From positions 136,342-200,341 of the forward strand of contig NZ_JARBUY010000002.1 of assembly GCF_028882255.1 (NCBI RefSeq): a stretch of DNA of 64,000 nucleotides, in the 5' to 3' direction. Shown here in pieces: positions 16,125 to 26,105 of this stretch (positions within the stretch are counted from its first letter, which is position 1; each line of letters starts with the position of its first letter). The notes beneath the pieces were generated by a model. The model was not told the DNA's origin and searched no databases. It saw nothing but the letters and a program-made list of their open reading frames with translations. The position numbers and the translations under genes are program-made. The DNA comes from Maribacter polysaccharolyticus. GTDB taxonomy: Bacteria > Bacteroidota > Bacteroidia > Flavobacteriales > Flavobacteriaceae.

Positions 16125-18851
16125 ATGATGAAAAAGAAAATCCTAAAAATATTTGGGGCTGTTATGTTGCTCTTTGTAGGTGTCCTTGTGGCTGCACCAT
16201 TCATTTTAGAGGCCAAAATCGGCGACATTCTAAAGGGTAATGTCAATGATAACGTGAATGCTACCTTTGATTTTTCAGAGGCAAAATTAAGTCTGATCAA
16301 GAGCTTTCCCAATGCGGAAGTAACCTTGAACGACGTTTCTTTTGTCAATAAGGCCCCTTTTGAGGGGGATACCCTTTTTGGGGCCAAGGAAATAGCCTTG
16401 AAAATGGGAATGGGGGAACTCTTCAAGGGTTCGGGTGAAGCGATCGGCATTAAGTCCCTGACCGTTGATGGCGCCTTGGTGAATGTGAAGATAAATGCTG
16501 AGGGTAAGGCCTCCTATGATGTCGGGATGGCCGGCGAGGAGGAAGATACGTCAGGGGAATCGGCTGCCGAAAGTTTTACGCTGGACCTGCAATCCTATGA
16601 GATTACAAATTCCAAGATCATCTATGATGATCTGGCCGGGGGCATGACCTTGGTCTTAAGTGAATTTCAGCACAAAGGGTCGGGAGACTTAAGCTTGGCG
16701 AAATCGGAGTTTGATACGACTACCGAGGCTTTGGTCTCATTTTCGATGGATAGTACAAAATACCTCAACAATAATAAGGTGAAACTCGATGCTTTGATAG
16801 GGGTGGATCTTGAGGAAAATACATACACCTTTTTAAAAAACGAAGCCACGGTAAATCAATTGCCTTTGGTATTTGATGGCTTTGTAAAGCTCAACGATAC
16901 CAATCAGGAGGTAGCTATCAATTTCAAGGCCCCTTCCTCGGATTTTAAAAATTTCCTGGCCTTGATCCCTGAAGAGTATTCAAAGAGTATAGAAAATGTG
17001 ACCACTACCGGGGAGTGTACGGTGGAAGGGGAGTTCAAAGGTATTGTCGACGATGTTCATATTCCTGCCTTTAGGGTAGCGATAGCTTCGGAAAATGCAT
17101 CGTTCAAATATCCCGACCTGCCCAAAACGGTCAAGAATATATATTTGGACATAACATTGAACAATACGACGGGTATTACGGCGGATACCTATGTGGATAT
17201 CAAAAAGATATCCTTTATGATCGATGGGGATACGTTCAACCTTTCTTCGAAGATCACGGATCTTTTGGGGAATACCAAGGTTAGCGCCCATTTGGACGGT
17301 ATCATGGATCTCGCCAATATATCCAAAGCATATCCCCTTCCGGAAGACATGAAGCTTTCCGGGAAGTTGAATGCCGATGTGACCACGGCCTTCGACATGG
17401 CCTCTATCGAGAATGAACAGTACGGGAACACCAAGACCTCGGGGAAAATGCAACTCAGCGATTTTGAATATAGCTCCCCGGAATTGAAGAACCCGGTGCG
17501 ATTAACAACGACATCCATGACCTTTAATCCGGCTACGGTTACCTTAAACAGGTTGGAGGGCAGTACGGGACAGACCGATTTTAATGCGAAAGGGACCATT
17601 AACAACCTTTTGGGCTTTATGTTCAATGACGAAAAAGTCGAAGGTAATTTCGATGTGGCTTCGACTAAGTTCGTGGTCAGCGATTTTATGACCACTGTCG
17701 ATACGCCGGAGGCCGAGGGGGGATCTGGTACGGAAGAACAATTGAAAATCCCTTCGTTTTTGGATTGCACGATCAATGCCTCGGCAGGTACGGTAATATA
17801 CGATAACCTAACCTTGAAGGATGTGAAGGGTACCTTAAGGATCGCCGATGAAAAAGCAGCACTTAAGAATATGACGTCTTCACTGTTCAATGGGAAAGTA
17901 TCTTTTGATGGAGAAGTGTCCACTAAGGATGAAACATCCACCTTTGCCATGAAATTGGGAATGGATCAACTGGGTATTTCCGAGAGTTTTCAATCGATGG
18001 CATTGTTGAAGGTGTTGGCCCCCATAGCGAGTGCCATTCAGGGAAAATTGAATTCCGATATCGAATTGTCCGGTTATTTGAACAGCGATTTCACCCCCGA
18101 TCTGACCACCATCACCGGTAATATGTTGGCTGAATTGCTATCGACCGAGATCAATACGAGTCAGGCCCAGGTCCTTTCTGCCTTGGACAGTAAGTTCGAT
18201 TTCATCAATTTGGATAAATTGGACCTTAAAGGGTTGAAAACGGCCCTTTCGTTTGAGAAGGGTATAGTAAAAGTAAAGCCGTTCACCTTGACCTATGACG
18301 ATATCGCCATAAAGATAGATGGTAGCCATTCGTTTGATAAAAAGCTGAATTATACGGCCACCCTCGATGTTCCTGCCAAATATCTGGGGAGCGAGGTAAA
18401 TGGGCTCATCGCCAAGATCGATGATAAGGAATTGGAAAACCTCACCATTCCGGTAATCGCTTCTATCGGAGGTAATTTCACGAGTCCTGAGGTGACTACC
18501 GATTTGACTTCCGGGGTAAAAAGCCTCACTACGAAATTGGTAGAGGTGCAAAAACAGAAGTTGGTCAACCAAGGAAAGGCCAAGGCCAATACACTGATCG
18601 GAAATATCCTAGGCGGAGGAAACGCAGCGGAAAAAGATACCGCAACAACTTCCCAAAATGGGACCCAAGAAACGGTCAAAGGGGTTTTGGGTAATGTATT
18701 GGGGAGTGGTAGTTCAAAAAACGATACCACCACCCAAAAAAGCGACACCACCGCTACAACAACCAAAAGCAAGGTGAAGGAAGCGACCAAGAATATCCTA
18801 GGGGGCTTATTGGGAGGAAAAAAGAGCACTGAAAAAGATTCGGTCAACTGA
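16125..18851 (+). CDS. AsmA-family envelope protein, 908 aa
   Basis: A large protein anchored by one N-terminal membrane segment (about 8-28), with a periplasmic body made of beta-strand repeats as in AsmA, TamB and YhdP, which carry lipids between the membranes. The C-terminal core with LNYTATLDVPAKYLG is typical of AsmA_2. Residues after about 800 are low-complexity, rich in Thr, Lys, Ser and Gly, with three similar NILGG or NVLGSG repeats. Its last eight bases overlap the stop of the convergent DUF2797 gene. Start could also be the second ATG. Confidence 0.85.
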   Translation: MMKKKILKIFGAVMLLFVGVLVAAPFILEAKIGDILKGNVNDNVNATFDFSEAKLSLIKSFPNAEVTLNDVSFVNKAPFEGDTLFGAKEIALKMGMGELFKGSGEAIGIKSLTVDGALVNVKINAEGKASYDVGMAGEEEDTSGESAAESFTLDLQSYEITNSKIIYDDLAGGMTLVLSEFQHKGSGDLSLAKSEFDTTTEALVSFSMDSTKYLNNNKVKLDALIGVDLEENTYTFLKNEATVNQLPLVFDGFVKLNDTNQEVAINFKAPSSDFKNFLALIPEEYSKSIENVTTTGECTVEGEFKGIVDDVHIPAFRVAIASENASFKYPDLPKTVKNIYLDITLNNTTGITADTYVDIKKISFMIDGDTFNLSSKITDLLGNTKVSAHLDGIMDLANISKAYPLPEDMKLSGKLNADVTTAFDMASIENEQYGNTKTSGKMQLSDFEYSSPELKNPVRLTTTSMTFNPATVTLNRLEGSTGQTDFNAKGTINNLLGFMFNDEKVEGNFDVASTKFVVSDFMTTVDTPEAEGGSGTEEQLKIPSFLDCTINASAGTVIYDNLTLKDVKGTLRIADEKAALKNMTSSLFNGKVSFDGEVSTKDETSTFAMKLGMDQLGISESFQSMALLKVLAPIASAIQGKLNSDIELSGYLNSDFTPDLTTITGNMLAELLSTEINTSQAQVLSALDSKFDFINLDKLDLKGLKTALSFEKGIVKVKPFTLTYDDIAIKIDGSHSFDKKLNYTATLDVPAKYLGSEVNGLIAKIDDKELENLTIPVIASIGGNFTSPEVTTDLTSGVKSLTTKLVEVQKQKLVNQGKAKANTLIGNILGGGNAAEKDTATTSQNGTQETVKGVLGNVLGSGSSKNDTTTQKSDTTATTTKSKVKEATKNILGGLLGGKKSTEKDSVN

Positions 18852-19638
18852 TGGTTACCGAAACAAAATAGCCCTCACTGCCACGAACGTTAAAAACGGT
18901 GTTGTCGTTGAAAATGAGGTATTGTCCTTTTATACCGGTCAAAACGCCTTTGTAACTCGGCGTTTTGGTCAAATTAAGGCTTTTGACCTTGTTGGGGTAT
19001 TGCAATACGGGAAACTCCATATGGGTTTCTTGGTTGTTTGCTATAAAATAGGCCTTGGCTTCCTCGGGAATATAGGGTTCCAGTTTATTGCGCCAAGTGA
19101 CCAGATCCTCATCATCGACATTGTTCGTCAGCATTTTACGCCAGTTGGTCTTATCACCGATATGGTCCTTTAAGGCAACTTCGGTAATGCCGGCCAAATA
19201 CCTATTGGGGACTTCGACGATTTCTATGGCCTCATGGGCGCCTTGGTCTATCCATCTGGTAGGTACTTGTGATTTTCGGGTAACCCCGACCTTGATGTTG
19301 CTCGAATTGGCCAAGTAAACAATGTGGGGCTGCAGCTGTACCTTTTTCTCATAAGCGAGATCCCGATCTTCCTTGTCGAGATGTGCCGTACTCAATTCCG
19401 GCCGCATGATCCAATCCCCTGCCGTAGGGGTTTCAAAAAAACAGGATTTGCAAAAACCTTGTCTGAAAATAGGCAAATCCTCCCCGCAATTCAAGCATTG
19501 GTATTTTAAGAAATCTATTTGGAAATTTCGGTTCAATACTTGGTTTACATTTAAGAAATTGTCTTCAAAAAGCATGTAATATTGAATGGGACGTGCCATT
19601 TCGGTCTCCATTTTTCGTAGTACTCCCTGGTAGTGCAT
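18844..19638 (-). CDS. DUF2797 protein with zinc ribbon
   Basis: 264 residues. Cys48, Cys51, Cys63 and Cys66 form a likely zinc ribbon. Residues 116-134 carry KVGVTRKSQVPTRWIDQGA, the mark of DUF2797, whose pattern resembles the GIY-YIG nuclease fold (a Gly-rich strand followed by RW and a Gln). The acidic metal residue of GIY-YIG enzymes is not obvious. Function is unknown; nucleic acid binding is my inference from the ribbon and the resemblance. It converges on the AsmA gene with an eight-base overlap. Confidence 0.8.
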   Translation of the reverse strand: MHYQGVLRKMETEMARPIQYYMLFEDNFLNVNQVLNRNFQIDFLKYQCLNCGEDLPIFRQGFCKSCFFETPTAGDWIMRPELSTAHLDKEDRDLAYEKKVQLQPHIVYLANSSNIKVGVTRKSQVPTRWIDQGAHEAIEIVEVPNRYLAGITEVALKDHIGDKTNWRKMLTNNVDDEDLVTWRNKLEPYIPEEAKAYFIANNQETHMEFPVLQYPNKVKSLNLTKTPSYKGVLTGIKGQYLIFNDNTVFNVRGSEGYFVSVTIS

Positions 19639-19718
19639 AAAAGAAATTCTTATTCGATGTTCTATTTGAAAATGATAACTATATACGTTAATTTTAACTT
19701 GTTAAAGATACCCAAAAA

Positions 19719-21233
19719 ATGCCGATACCACTGTTTAATTCCATTGCAAGCTGGTTGCTTAAAAAACGTTATCACCAGATAGAGCTCTTTTTGAAATACC
19801 CGGCAGAAGTGCAAGAGGAGGTGTTGCATCAATTGTTGGATATTGCCGAGGATACTGAAATCGGGAAGACCTATGATTTTGAGTCGATGACGAATTATTC
19901 GGACTTTCGGCAAAGGGTGCCCATCATCTCCTATGAGGAAATGGAACCGATGATCGAACGTACGCGAAAAGGGGAGCAAAACGTTTTCTGGCCCACCTCG
20001 ATCAAATGGTTCGCAAAAAGCAGCGGCACGACAAATGCAAAAAGTAAATTCATTCCGGTAAGTTCCGAAGCTTTGGAAGATTGTCATTATAAATCGGGGA
20101 AAGATCTTTTGTGTCTTTATTTGAATAACAATGAAAACTCCCAACTGTTCACCGGAAAGAGTTTGCGGCTTGGGGGGAGTAAGGAACTGTACCAGGACAA
20201 CGATTCGTTCTTTGGGGATTTGTCCGCTATCTTGATCGATAATATGCCCCTATGGGCAGAATTCAGCAGCACCCCTAGTAATAAGGTGTCGCTAATGAGT
20301 GAATGGGAAAGCAAGCTCAGGGCCATTATCCATGAAAGTTCCCAAGAGAACGTAACGAGTTTGGCGGGAGTGCCCTCATGGATGTTGGTGTTGTTGAACA
20401 ATGTACTTCAGGAAACGGGGAAAGACAATCTGTTCCAGGTATGGGAGAACCTCGAGGTATATTTTCATGGAGGGGTAAGTTTTGTCCCATATAAGGAGCA
20501 GTACCAGAAATTGTTGCCGCGAAAGAATTTCAGGTATTATGAGATTTACAATGCTTCAGAAGGATTTTTTGCGATACAGGACAGGAACAATGCCAATGAC
20601 CTACTGTTGATGCTCGATTACGGTATTTTTTATGAATTTATCCCGATGGAAACGCATAATACCGAAGAACAGCGGGCGATACCCCTCTGGGAGGTTGGGC
20701 TGAACAAGAATTATGCGATCGTTATTACGACCAATTCGGGACTGTGGCGCTATAAAATTGGGGATACCGTGCGGTTTACCTCTATCAACCCCTATCGTAT
20801 CCGTATCACTGGGCGAACCAAGCATTTTATCAATGTTTTTGGGGAGGAGTTGATCATTGAGAATGCCGAAGAGGCCTTAAAACGTATTTGCTCCAAAACA
20901 GGAGCGGCGATCAAGGATTATACGGTGGCGCCCATTTTTATGTCGGGAAAGGAAAAAGGGGCCCATGAATGGATCATCGAATTTAGGAGGGCACCGGAGG
21001 ATCTCGATTATTTTACCGAAGTATTGGATAATGCCCTCAAAGCCCTGAACTCCGATTACGAGGCAAAGCGCTATAATAACATCACCCTGAAAATGCCCAA
21101 GGTACACGCGGCTCGGGAAAATCTGTTCTACGACTGGCTGAAATCGAAAAATAAATTAGGGGGGCAACATAAAATTCCAAGATTATCGAACAAAAGGGAA
21201 TATATCGAGGAATTGCTTCAAATGAACCAATAA
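19719..21233 (+). CDS. GH3-like acyl-adenylate enzyme
   Basis: 504 residues of the GH3 family, first known from plant enzymes that join amino acids to auxin or jasmonate. The ATP-binding stretch SSGTTNAKSKFIPVS is near residues 103-117, YNASEGFF is near 280, and the hinge RITGRTKHFINVFGEEL with the catalytic-type loop follows near 365-381. The bacterial substrate is unknown. It is divergent from the DUF2797 gene and followed after 70 bases by the hydrolase-like gene on the same strand, which may form an operon with it. Confidence 0.9.
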   Translation: MPIPLFNSIASWLLKKRYHQIELFLKYPAEVQEEVLHQLLDIAEDTEIGKTYDFESMTNYSDFRQRVPIISYEEMEPMIERTRKGEQNVFWPTSIKWFAKSSGTTNAKSKFIPVSSEALEDCHYKSGKDLLCLYLNNNENSQLFTGKSLRLGGSKELYQDNDSFFGDLSAILIDNMPLWAEFSSTPSNKVSLMSEWESKLRAIIHESSQENVTSLAGVPSWMLVLLNNVLQETGKDNLFQVWENLEVYFHGGVSFVPYKEQYQKLLPRKNFRYYEIYNASEGFFAIQDRNNANDLLLMLDYGIFYEFIPMETHNTEEQRAIPLWEVGLNKNYAIVITTNSGLWRYKIGDTVRFTSINPYRIRITGRTKHFINVFGEELIIENAEEALKRICSKTGAAIKDYTVAPIFMSGKEKGAHEWIIEFRRAPEDLDYFTEVLDNALKALNSDYEAKRYNNITLKMPKVHAARENLFYDWLKSKNKLGGQHKIPRLSNKREYIEELLQMNQ

Positions 21234-21303
21234 ATGAGGTTTTTACAAATGAATGGTGGAAATTGGTTAACACACAGACCTTTAACTAAACCATTTTACC
21301 ACC

Positions 21304-21891
21304 ATGGCAGAACGACTTGTGGTCATATCCGATATGTGGGGCGCCAAAAAAGGCGTTTGGGCCACTTCTTATTTAGTGTATCTTCAACAGTATTTTAATA
21401 TAAGCTATTATGATAGCCAACAATTGGCCAACTTGGATGCCTGTGTCGATTGTACCGATCAAGAACTGAAGGATGGTTTTGATCATGGGGGTATTGAAAC
21501 GGCAATCGGACAATTGAGGCAGAAGGAAAAAATACCGGCACGTTATCTGACGTTCGGAGTGGGAGGGGAAATCGTCTGGAAGGCCATTTTGAAAGGACTT
21601 CCCGTAAAATCATTATATGCCGTTTCTGCCCACGGTTTACCTTTTGAAGGCCAACGGCCTAAAATACCCGTTCGCTGGGTATACGGGGCTCTTGATGCGG
21701 ATAAGCCATCGAGTGCACAACTTGTTCGGATGCAAAGGTATGTCGAAATCGTCCAAGGCTTTGGACAGGATTTGTATACAGACGATACGATCATCAAGAA
21801 AATCGCCAAAAATCTTTTATCCCTGGTGACGCATAAAACAAATGGAACGACAAAAGTCGTCCAAATTAAGAAACCGCTTTTAGTTTCTTAA
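21304..21891 (+). CDS. Alpha/beta-hydrolase-like protein lacking the nucleophile serine
   Basis: 195 residues with a hydrolase-like order: LVVISDMWG at the N-terminus, TFGVGG at 83-88 where active members have a Ser-containing GxSxGG elbow, [26 protein letters not shown] in the second half. The elbow position is Gly85, so hydrolysis by the usual triad is not expected. It follows the GH3 gene on the same strand and overlaps the convergent clpX by 26 bases. It may be a binding protein; no function can be named. Confidence 0.65.
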   Translation: MAERLVVISDMWGAKKGVWATSYLVYLQQYFNISYYDSQQLANLDACVDCTDQELKDGFDHGGIETAIGQLRQKEKIPARYLTFGVGGEIVWKAILKGLPVKSLYAVSAHGLPFEGQRPKIPVRWVYGALDADKPSSAQLVRMQRYVEIVQGFGQDLYTDDTIIKKIAKNLLSLVTHKTNGTTKVVQIKKPLLVS

Positions 21892-23101
21892 TGGTCTCAA
21901 AGGATAATTTGTTCTCGGCATAGGGCTTGGTCACCTTGAATTCAGTTTCCCCGTTACTTGGCATTTCGAACATGGCATCGGTGAATATGGCCTCACATAA
22001 AGAACGTAGGCCCCTTGCCCCCAATTTGTATTCAACGGCTTTTTTTACGATGTAATCCAAAGCCTGATCGGTTATGGTGAAGGTGATATCATCCATAGCG
22101 AACAACTTTTCATACTGCTTTATGATCGCATTTTTGGGTTCGGTCAAAATAGATCGCAGGGTTTTTTCATCCAAGGGGTTCATATAGGTCAATACGGGCA
22201 ACCTACCTATAATTTCGGGGATAAGCCCAAATTCTTTTAAATCTTTAGGGATGATGTATTGAAGGATATTGTCTTCGTCTATATGTTCATCGGCTTTGGA
22301 AGCACTATAACCTACGGCTTGCATGTTCAGTCGTTTGGTTATGGCCCGCTCGATACCGTCGAAAGCCCCACCGGCAATAAAAAGGATGTTTTCGGTGTTT
22401 ACCTCGATGAATTTTTGATCGGGGTGTTTTCTGCCTCCTTTAGGGGGGACATTCACTACCGTACCTTCCAATAATTTTAAGAGGCCTTGTTGTACACCTT
22501 CCCCGGAAACATCCCTGGTTATCGAAGGGTTGTCACTCTTTCGGGCAATTTTATCTATTTCATCAATAAATACGATACCGCGTTCCGCTTTTTCAAGGTT
22601 GTAATCGGCGGCCTGTAACAAACGGGTCAGGATACTTTCAACGTCCTCACCGACATAACCTGCTTCGGTAAGCACCGTGGCATCGACTATGGCTAAAGGG
22701 ACGTTCAGCATTTTTGCAATTGTTTTTGCCATCAGGGTCTTTCCGGTTCCTGTTTGGCCCACCATGATGATATTACTCTTCTGGATCTCTATATCGTCTT
22801 CCTTGCTACTGGGTTGCAACAATCTTTTATAATGATTGTACACCGCAACCGACATTACTTTTTTGGTCTGTTCCTGCCCAATGATGAAGGTGTCTAGAAA
22901 ATCCTTGATCTCCATAGGTTTCTTCAAAACCAATTCTGAAGACAGGTCATTGTTTTTTGCTTGATTGGACTCTTCGGCTACGATGCCATGGGCCTGTTCA
23001 ATACAACGGTCACATATATGGGCATCCAAACCTGCAATCAAAAGATTTGTCTCCGGTTTTTTTCTTCCACAAAAAGAACATTCTAAATTTTCCTTCGCCA
23101 T
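21866..23101 (-). CDS. clpX: ATP-dependent Clp protease ATP-binding subunit ClpX
   Basis: The unfoldase that feeds proteins to ClpP. The zinc-binding domain has Cys8, Cys11, Cys30 and Cys33. Walker A is GQTGTGKT at 115-122, the pore loop GYVG at 148-151, Walker [10 protein letters not shown] follows, and the sensor 2 region GARGLRSL is near the end. 411 residues is the usual length. It lies downstream of clpP on the same strand with a 92-base gap. Confidence 0.98.
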   Translation of the reverse strand: MAKENLECSFCGRKKPETNLLIAGLDAHICDRCIEQAHGIVAEESNQAKNNDLSSELVLKKPMEIKDFLDTFIIGQEQTKKVMSVAVYNHYKRLLQPSSKEDDIEIQKSNIIMVGQTGTGKTLMAKTIAKMLNVPLAIVDATVLTEAGYVGEDVESILTRLLQAADYNLEKAERGIVFIDEIDKIARKSDNPSITRDVSGEGVQQGLLKLLEGTVVNVPPKGGRKHPDQKFIEVNTENILFIAGGAFDGIERAITKRLNMQAVGYSASKADEHIDEDNILQYIIPKDLKEFGLIPEIIGRLPVLTYMNPLDEKTLRSILTEPKNAIIKQYEKLFAMDDITFTITDQALDYIVKKAVEYKLGARGLRSLCEAIFTDAMFEMPSNGETEFKVTKPYAENKLSFETIKKLKAVS

Positions 23102-23193
23102 AGTAATATTTTTCTATCCAATAGAACGATAGAATTCGTGTTTTGGTTCATCGCCTATAAAACAAAGGCGCTTTTTTTAAGGGTTTGTCGCTT

Positions 23194-23874
23194 TTAGTTC
23201 TTTTCCCTTACTAAAATCTCGTCGATCATCCCATATTTCTGGGCTTCCTCGGCTTTCATCCAGTAGTCCCGGTCACTGTCTTCTTGGACTTTCTCCAAGG
23301 TTTGTCCGGAATGCTGGGAAATGATCTCATAAAGCTCATCCTTTAATTTAAGGATTTCCCTAGCCGTAATTTCAATATCACTGGCTTGTCCTTGCGCACC
23401 ACCCATGGGTTGGTGGATCATTACGCGGGAATGGGTAAGGCCACTGCGCTTCCCTTTTTCCCCTGCACATAATAAAACCGCGCCCATTGAAGCCGCCATT
23501 CCTGTACAGATGGTCGCCACATCGGGTTTGATGAATTGCATGGTGTCATAAATGCCCAAACCTGCATAAACGCTTCCACCTGGGGAGTTGATGTAGATCT
23601 GGATGTCTTTGGAGGCATCGGCACTTTCCAAAAACAACAATTGGGCCTGTACGATGTTCGCTACCTGGTCATTGATGCCGGTTCCCAAAAAAATGATCCT
23701 ATCCATCATCAATCGGGAGAATACGTCCATGGCTATGGCGTTCAATTGCCTTTCCTCAATGATATTTGGTGTCATGTTCATAGGGTACATGCTACTCATG
23801 ATCTTATCATAATACATGCTATTGATTCCCTGATGGTTTATTGCGTAATTCTTGAACTCTTTTCCGTAATCCAT
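23194..23874 (-). CDS. clpP: ATP-dependent Clp protease proteolytic subunit ClpP
   Basis: The serine peptidase of the Clp complex, 226 residues. Catalytic residues are Ser129 in GMAASMG, His154 in MIHQP and probably Asp199 in EDSDRD. The ATG at 23874 was chosen because a longer frame from 23919 would begin inside the trigger factor terminator. It lies in the order tig-clpP-clpX, usual for this protein quality-control set. Confidence 0.97.
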   Translation of the reverse strand: MDYGKEFKNYAINHQGINSMYYDKIMSSMYPMNMTPNIIEERQLNAIAMDVFSRLMMDRIIFLGTGINDQVANIVQAQLLFLESADASKDIQIYINSPGGSVYAGLGIYDTMQFIKPDVATICTGMAASMGAVLLCAGEKGKRSGLTHSRVMIHQPMGGAQGQASDIEITAREILKLKDELYEIISQHSGQTLEKVQEDSDRDYWMKAEEAQKYGMIDEILVREKN

Positions 23875-23898
23875 GTGGTTCTTCTTCAATATTTTAGA

Positions 23899-23931
23899 TA
23901 AAAAAGGTGCCGAAAACAACGCTTCGGCACC
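23899..23931 (-). terminator. Intrinsic terminator after tig
   Basis: On the minus strand GGTGCCGAA pairs with TTCGGCACC and is followed by six T. It separates tig from clpP. Confidence 0.85.
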
Positions 23932-23992
23932 GTAAAGATACTTATTTTAATGAGACCTTTGAAGCTAAGAATTTTGCTTTTTGACCCCAATA

Positions 23993-25315
23993 TTATCCGT
24001 AAACTTCCTTGACAAAGTTTTTATAGGTAACTTCTTTGGTCTTTAAATTGACTTTTTCCTTGTACAGGTTAAGCAATTTTTGGCTCATCAATTGCTCTGA
24101 AAGTCTTTTTACCTCATCTTGGTTCCCCAATACACGGGCAGCTATATTGTCCAATTCCTCTTCTTGTGGGTTCAATTGACCGAATTGTGCCATTTGGGTC
24201 TTGATGAATCCTTTGGCGAATTCCTTTAATTCGTCAAATTGGATTTGGATATCGTTGTCTTTGATGATTTTCCCTTCGATCAATTGGTAACGAAGTCCCT
24301 TTTCCGATTTTTCGAATTCTTCACTGGCTTGATCATCCGATAAGGGCTCTTCTCCTGTCATTTTGATCCATTTGGTCAAGAATTCGGAAGGGAGTTCGAA
24401 TTTGATGTTATCAATGAAATTTTCAGTAACATCGTTCAATAGCTTTTGATCGGCTTGTTGTTCAAATTGTTTTTCGGAATCTTCCTTGATACGATCTTTC
24501 AATTCCTGTTCCGATTTGATGACATCCTTACCGAAAAGTTTGTCGAACAATTCCTGGTCAAGGGCCGCAGCTTCCCTTTCATTGATTTCCTCAATGGTGA
24601 AAGACACTTCGATATCCAAGTCTTTGGCTTTTTCCTGTGAAAGGCCCAATACACTTGATAGTAGGTAATCTTCCTTAAAAAGATCTTTGGTGGCAAGTAC
24701 GACTTCATCACCGACTTTTTTGCCTATGAGGGCTTTAAGGGCTTTTTTGCTTTTGATCTTATCGAGCTCTAAAGTGGTTTTGTTTTCGATGGCTTCCGCC
24801 TCATTCTTAAACGTACCGATAACCTCGTAATCCTCGGCGATTTCCGTTTGGCTTACCAATTTGCCATATTGTTTTTGAATACGCTCTATTTGTTCGTCGA
24901 CCATTTCATCATCGGCAATGATTTTGTAGTGCGTAATCGCTTTTTTGGTGTGTAAAGGAACTTCGAAAGCCGGGGCAAGTCCCAATTCAAATTCGAAATT
25001 CAATTGCTCATTGTCCCAATCGAAATTGTCCTGTTGTTTTGGTAGTGGATTGCCCAAGACATCCAATTTTTCCTCGGTAAGGTATTTGTTCAGGTTGTCT
25101 TGGATCAGTTTGTTGACCTCATCGACCAAAACCGCTTTACCATATTGTTTTTTGATCAAGCCCATGGGTACATGGCCTTTTCTGAATCCGGGGATGTTCG
25201 CCTGTTTTCTGTAATCTTTTAGGATACTTTCTACTTTGTCCTGGTAGTCTTCCTTGGTAATGGCAACCTTTACGACTGCGTTTAGATCGTCAATTTGCTC
25301 TTTCGTAATATTCAT
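23993..25315 (-). CDS. tig: Trigger factor
   Basis: A ribosome-bound chaperone that meets nascent chains. The ribosome-docking motif is GFRKGHVP at 43-50. The middle peptidyl-prolyl isomerase domain is poorly kept, as is common in Bacteroidota, and the C-terminal arms are helical and charged. 440 residues is the usual length. It is transcribed on its own from the promoter at 25460-25490 and ends at a strong terminator. Confidence 0.95.
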   Translation of the reverse strand: MNITKEQIDDLNAVVKVAITKEDYQDKVESILKDYRKQANIPGFRKGHVPMGLIKKQYGKAVLVDEVNKLIQDNLNKYLTEEKLDVLGNPLPKQQDNFDWDNEQLNFEFELGLAPAFEVPLHTKKAITHYKIIADDEMVDEQIERIQKQYGKLVSQTEIAEDYEVIGTFKNEAEAIENKTTLELDKIKSKKALKALIGKKVGDEVVLATKDLFKEDYLLSSVLGLSQEKAKDLDIEVSFTIEEINEREAAALDQELFDKLFGKDVIKSEQELKDRIKEDSEKQFEQQADQKLLNDVTENFIDNIKFELPSEFLTKWIKMTGEEPLSDDQASEEFEKSEKGLRYQLIEGKIIKDNDIQIQFDELKEFAKGFIKTQMAQFGQLNPQEEELDNIAARVLGNQDEVKRLSEQLMSQKLLNLYKEKVNLKTKEVTYKNFVKEVYG

Positions 25316-25459
25316 TTCTGTATCTTAATTTTGCATGCTTCCTTCCTTTTGTTCGCTTGGGCAAACGGGAAGAAGGGGATTGTTTTTTTTCATGTTCCCC
25401 CAACGAAAAAATTTATGGGGGCCTTCCTTTCGTTTTTTACCATTAATTAAAATGGGATG

Positions 25460-25490
25460 CAAAAGTAGTATATTTTAAACACCCGAGCAA
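25460..25490 (-). promoter_or_regulatory. Promoter of tig, Bacteroidota type
   Basis: On the minus strand TTG (25488-25490) and TACTTTTG (25460-25467) are 20 bases apart. Transcription would start near 25453, leaving a leader of about 138 bases that holds a CCCCC/GGGGG stem. Confidence 0.65.
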
Positions 25491-25527
25491 CTTTTTAAGT
25501 CCCTGTATTCCAAACGGTAAATCGTTT

Positions 25528-25872
25528 TTATCGGTCTTCTTTCAATAAAGAAAAAAGTATCGATTGCAAAAAGGAAAGTAGAAGACTGAATAAAAGGGCC
25601 CACCAAAGGTTGTCAACCGAAAATCCGGTGATGAGATTATCGGCCAATAATATGATGATGGCATTGATGATCAACAGGAAGAGTCCTAGGGTCAAAATGG
25701 TCACCGGAAGGGTCAATATCACCAAAATCGGTTTTACGATAAAGTTCAATAGACTCAGTACGATAGCCACGATTATGGCTGTAGTATAGGTGTCAACGTC
25801 AACTCCGGGTAATATTTTGGAAAGTATGACCACGGCCAGGGCGCTAAGGAGGATGCGTAAAATAAGTTTCAT
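25528..25872 (-). CDS. Phage-holin-4-like small membrane protein (YvlD type)
   Basis: 114 residues with four hydrophobic segments and the motif LLNFIVKPILVILTLPVTI after the second, which marks the phage_holin_4_2 family also called YvlD. These are chromosomal inner-membrane proteins, not lysis proteins, and their role is not known to me. The gene stands alone with about 230 bases upstream in which I see nothing. Confidence 0.8.
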   Translation of the reverse strand: MKLILRILLSALAVVILSKILPGVDVDTYTTAIIVAIVLSLLNFIVKPILVILTLPVTILTLGLFLLIINAIIILLADNLITGFSVDNLWWALLFSLLLSFLQSILFSLLKEDR

Positions 25873-26105
25873 ATGGTTTTTTTTTGATAAAGGTGCCGGG
25901 GCCTCCCAGCACCACTAAAAGTATAAAATTAATTTCTATTAATTATAATGTAAAGTGGGTCTTATAGGTTGTTCATCGCGACCAAAAATACGCAATGGCC
26001 ATGGGTAGCTGTATAATGGTTGCCTTTGCTTAGCGTTGTCGGGGTCGGATGGAAAAGACCCAAGCCAGATTGGAATCAGGCAAATACGATCAAGTGGATG
26101 CAGGG

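Noticed and set aside
16980-17950. Minus-strand open frames of 157 and 253 codons inside the AsmA-like gene
   Set aside because: Shadows of the long plus-strand gene, which has a signal anchor and family motifs.
25326-25333. Plus-strand TAATTTTG promoter box
   Set aside because: No rightward gene follows until 27680, so it is probably chance in AT-rich DNA.
25528-25872. Prophage holin
   Set aside because: The family name is historical; no other phage gene is in the window and the neighbours are core genes.
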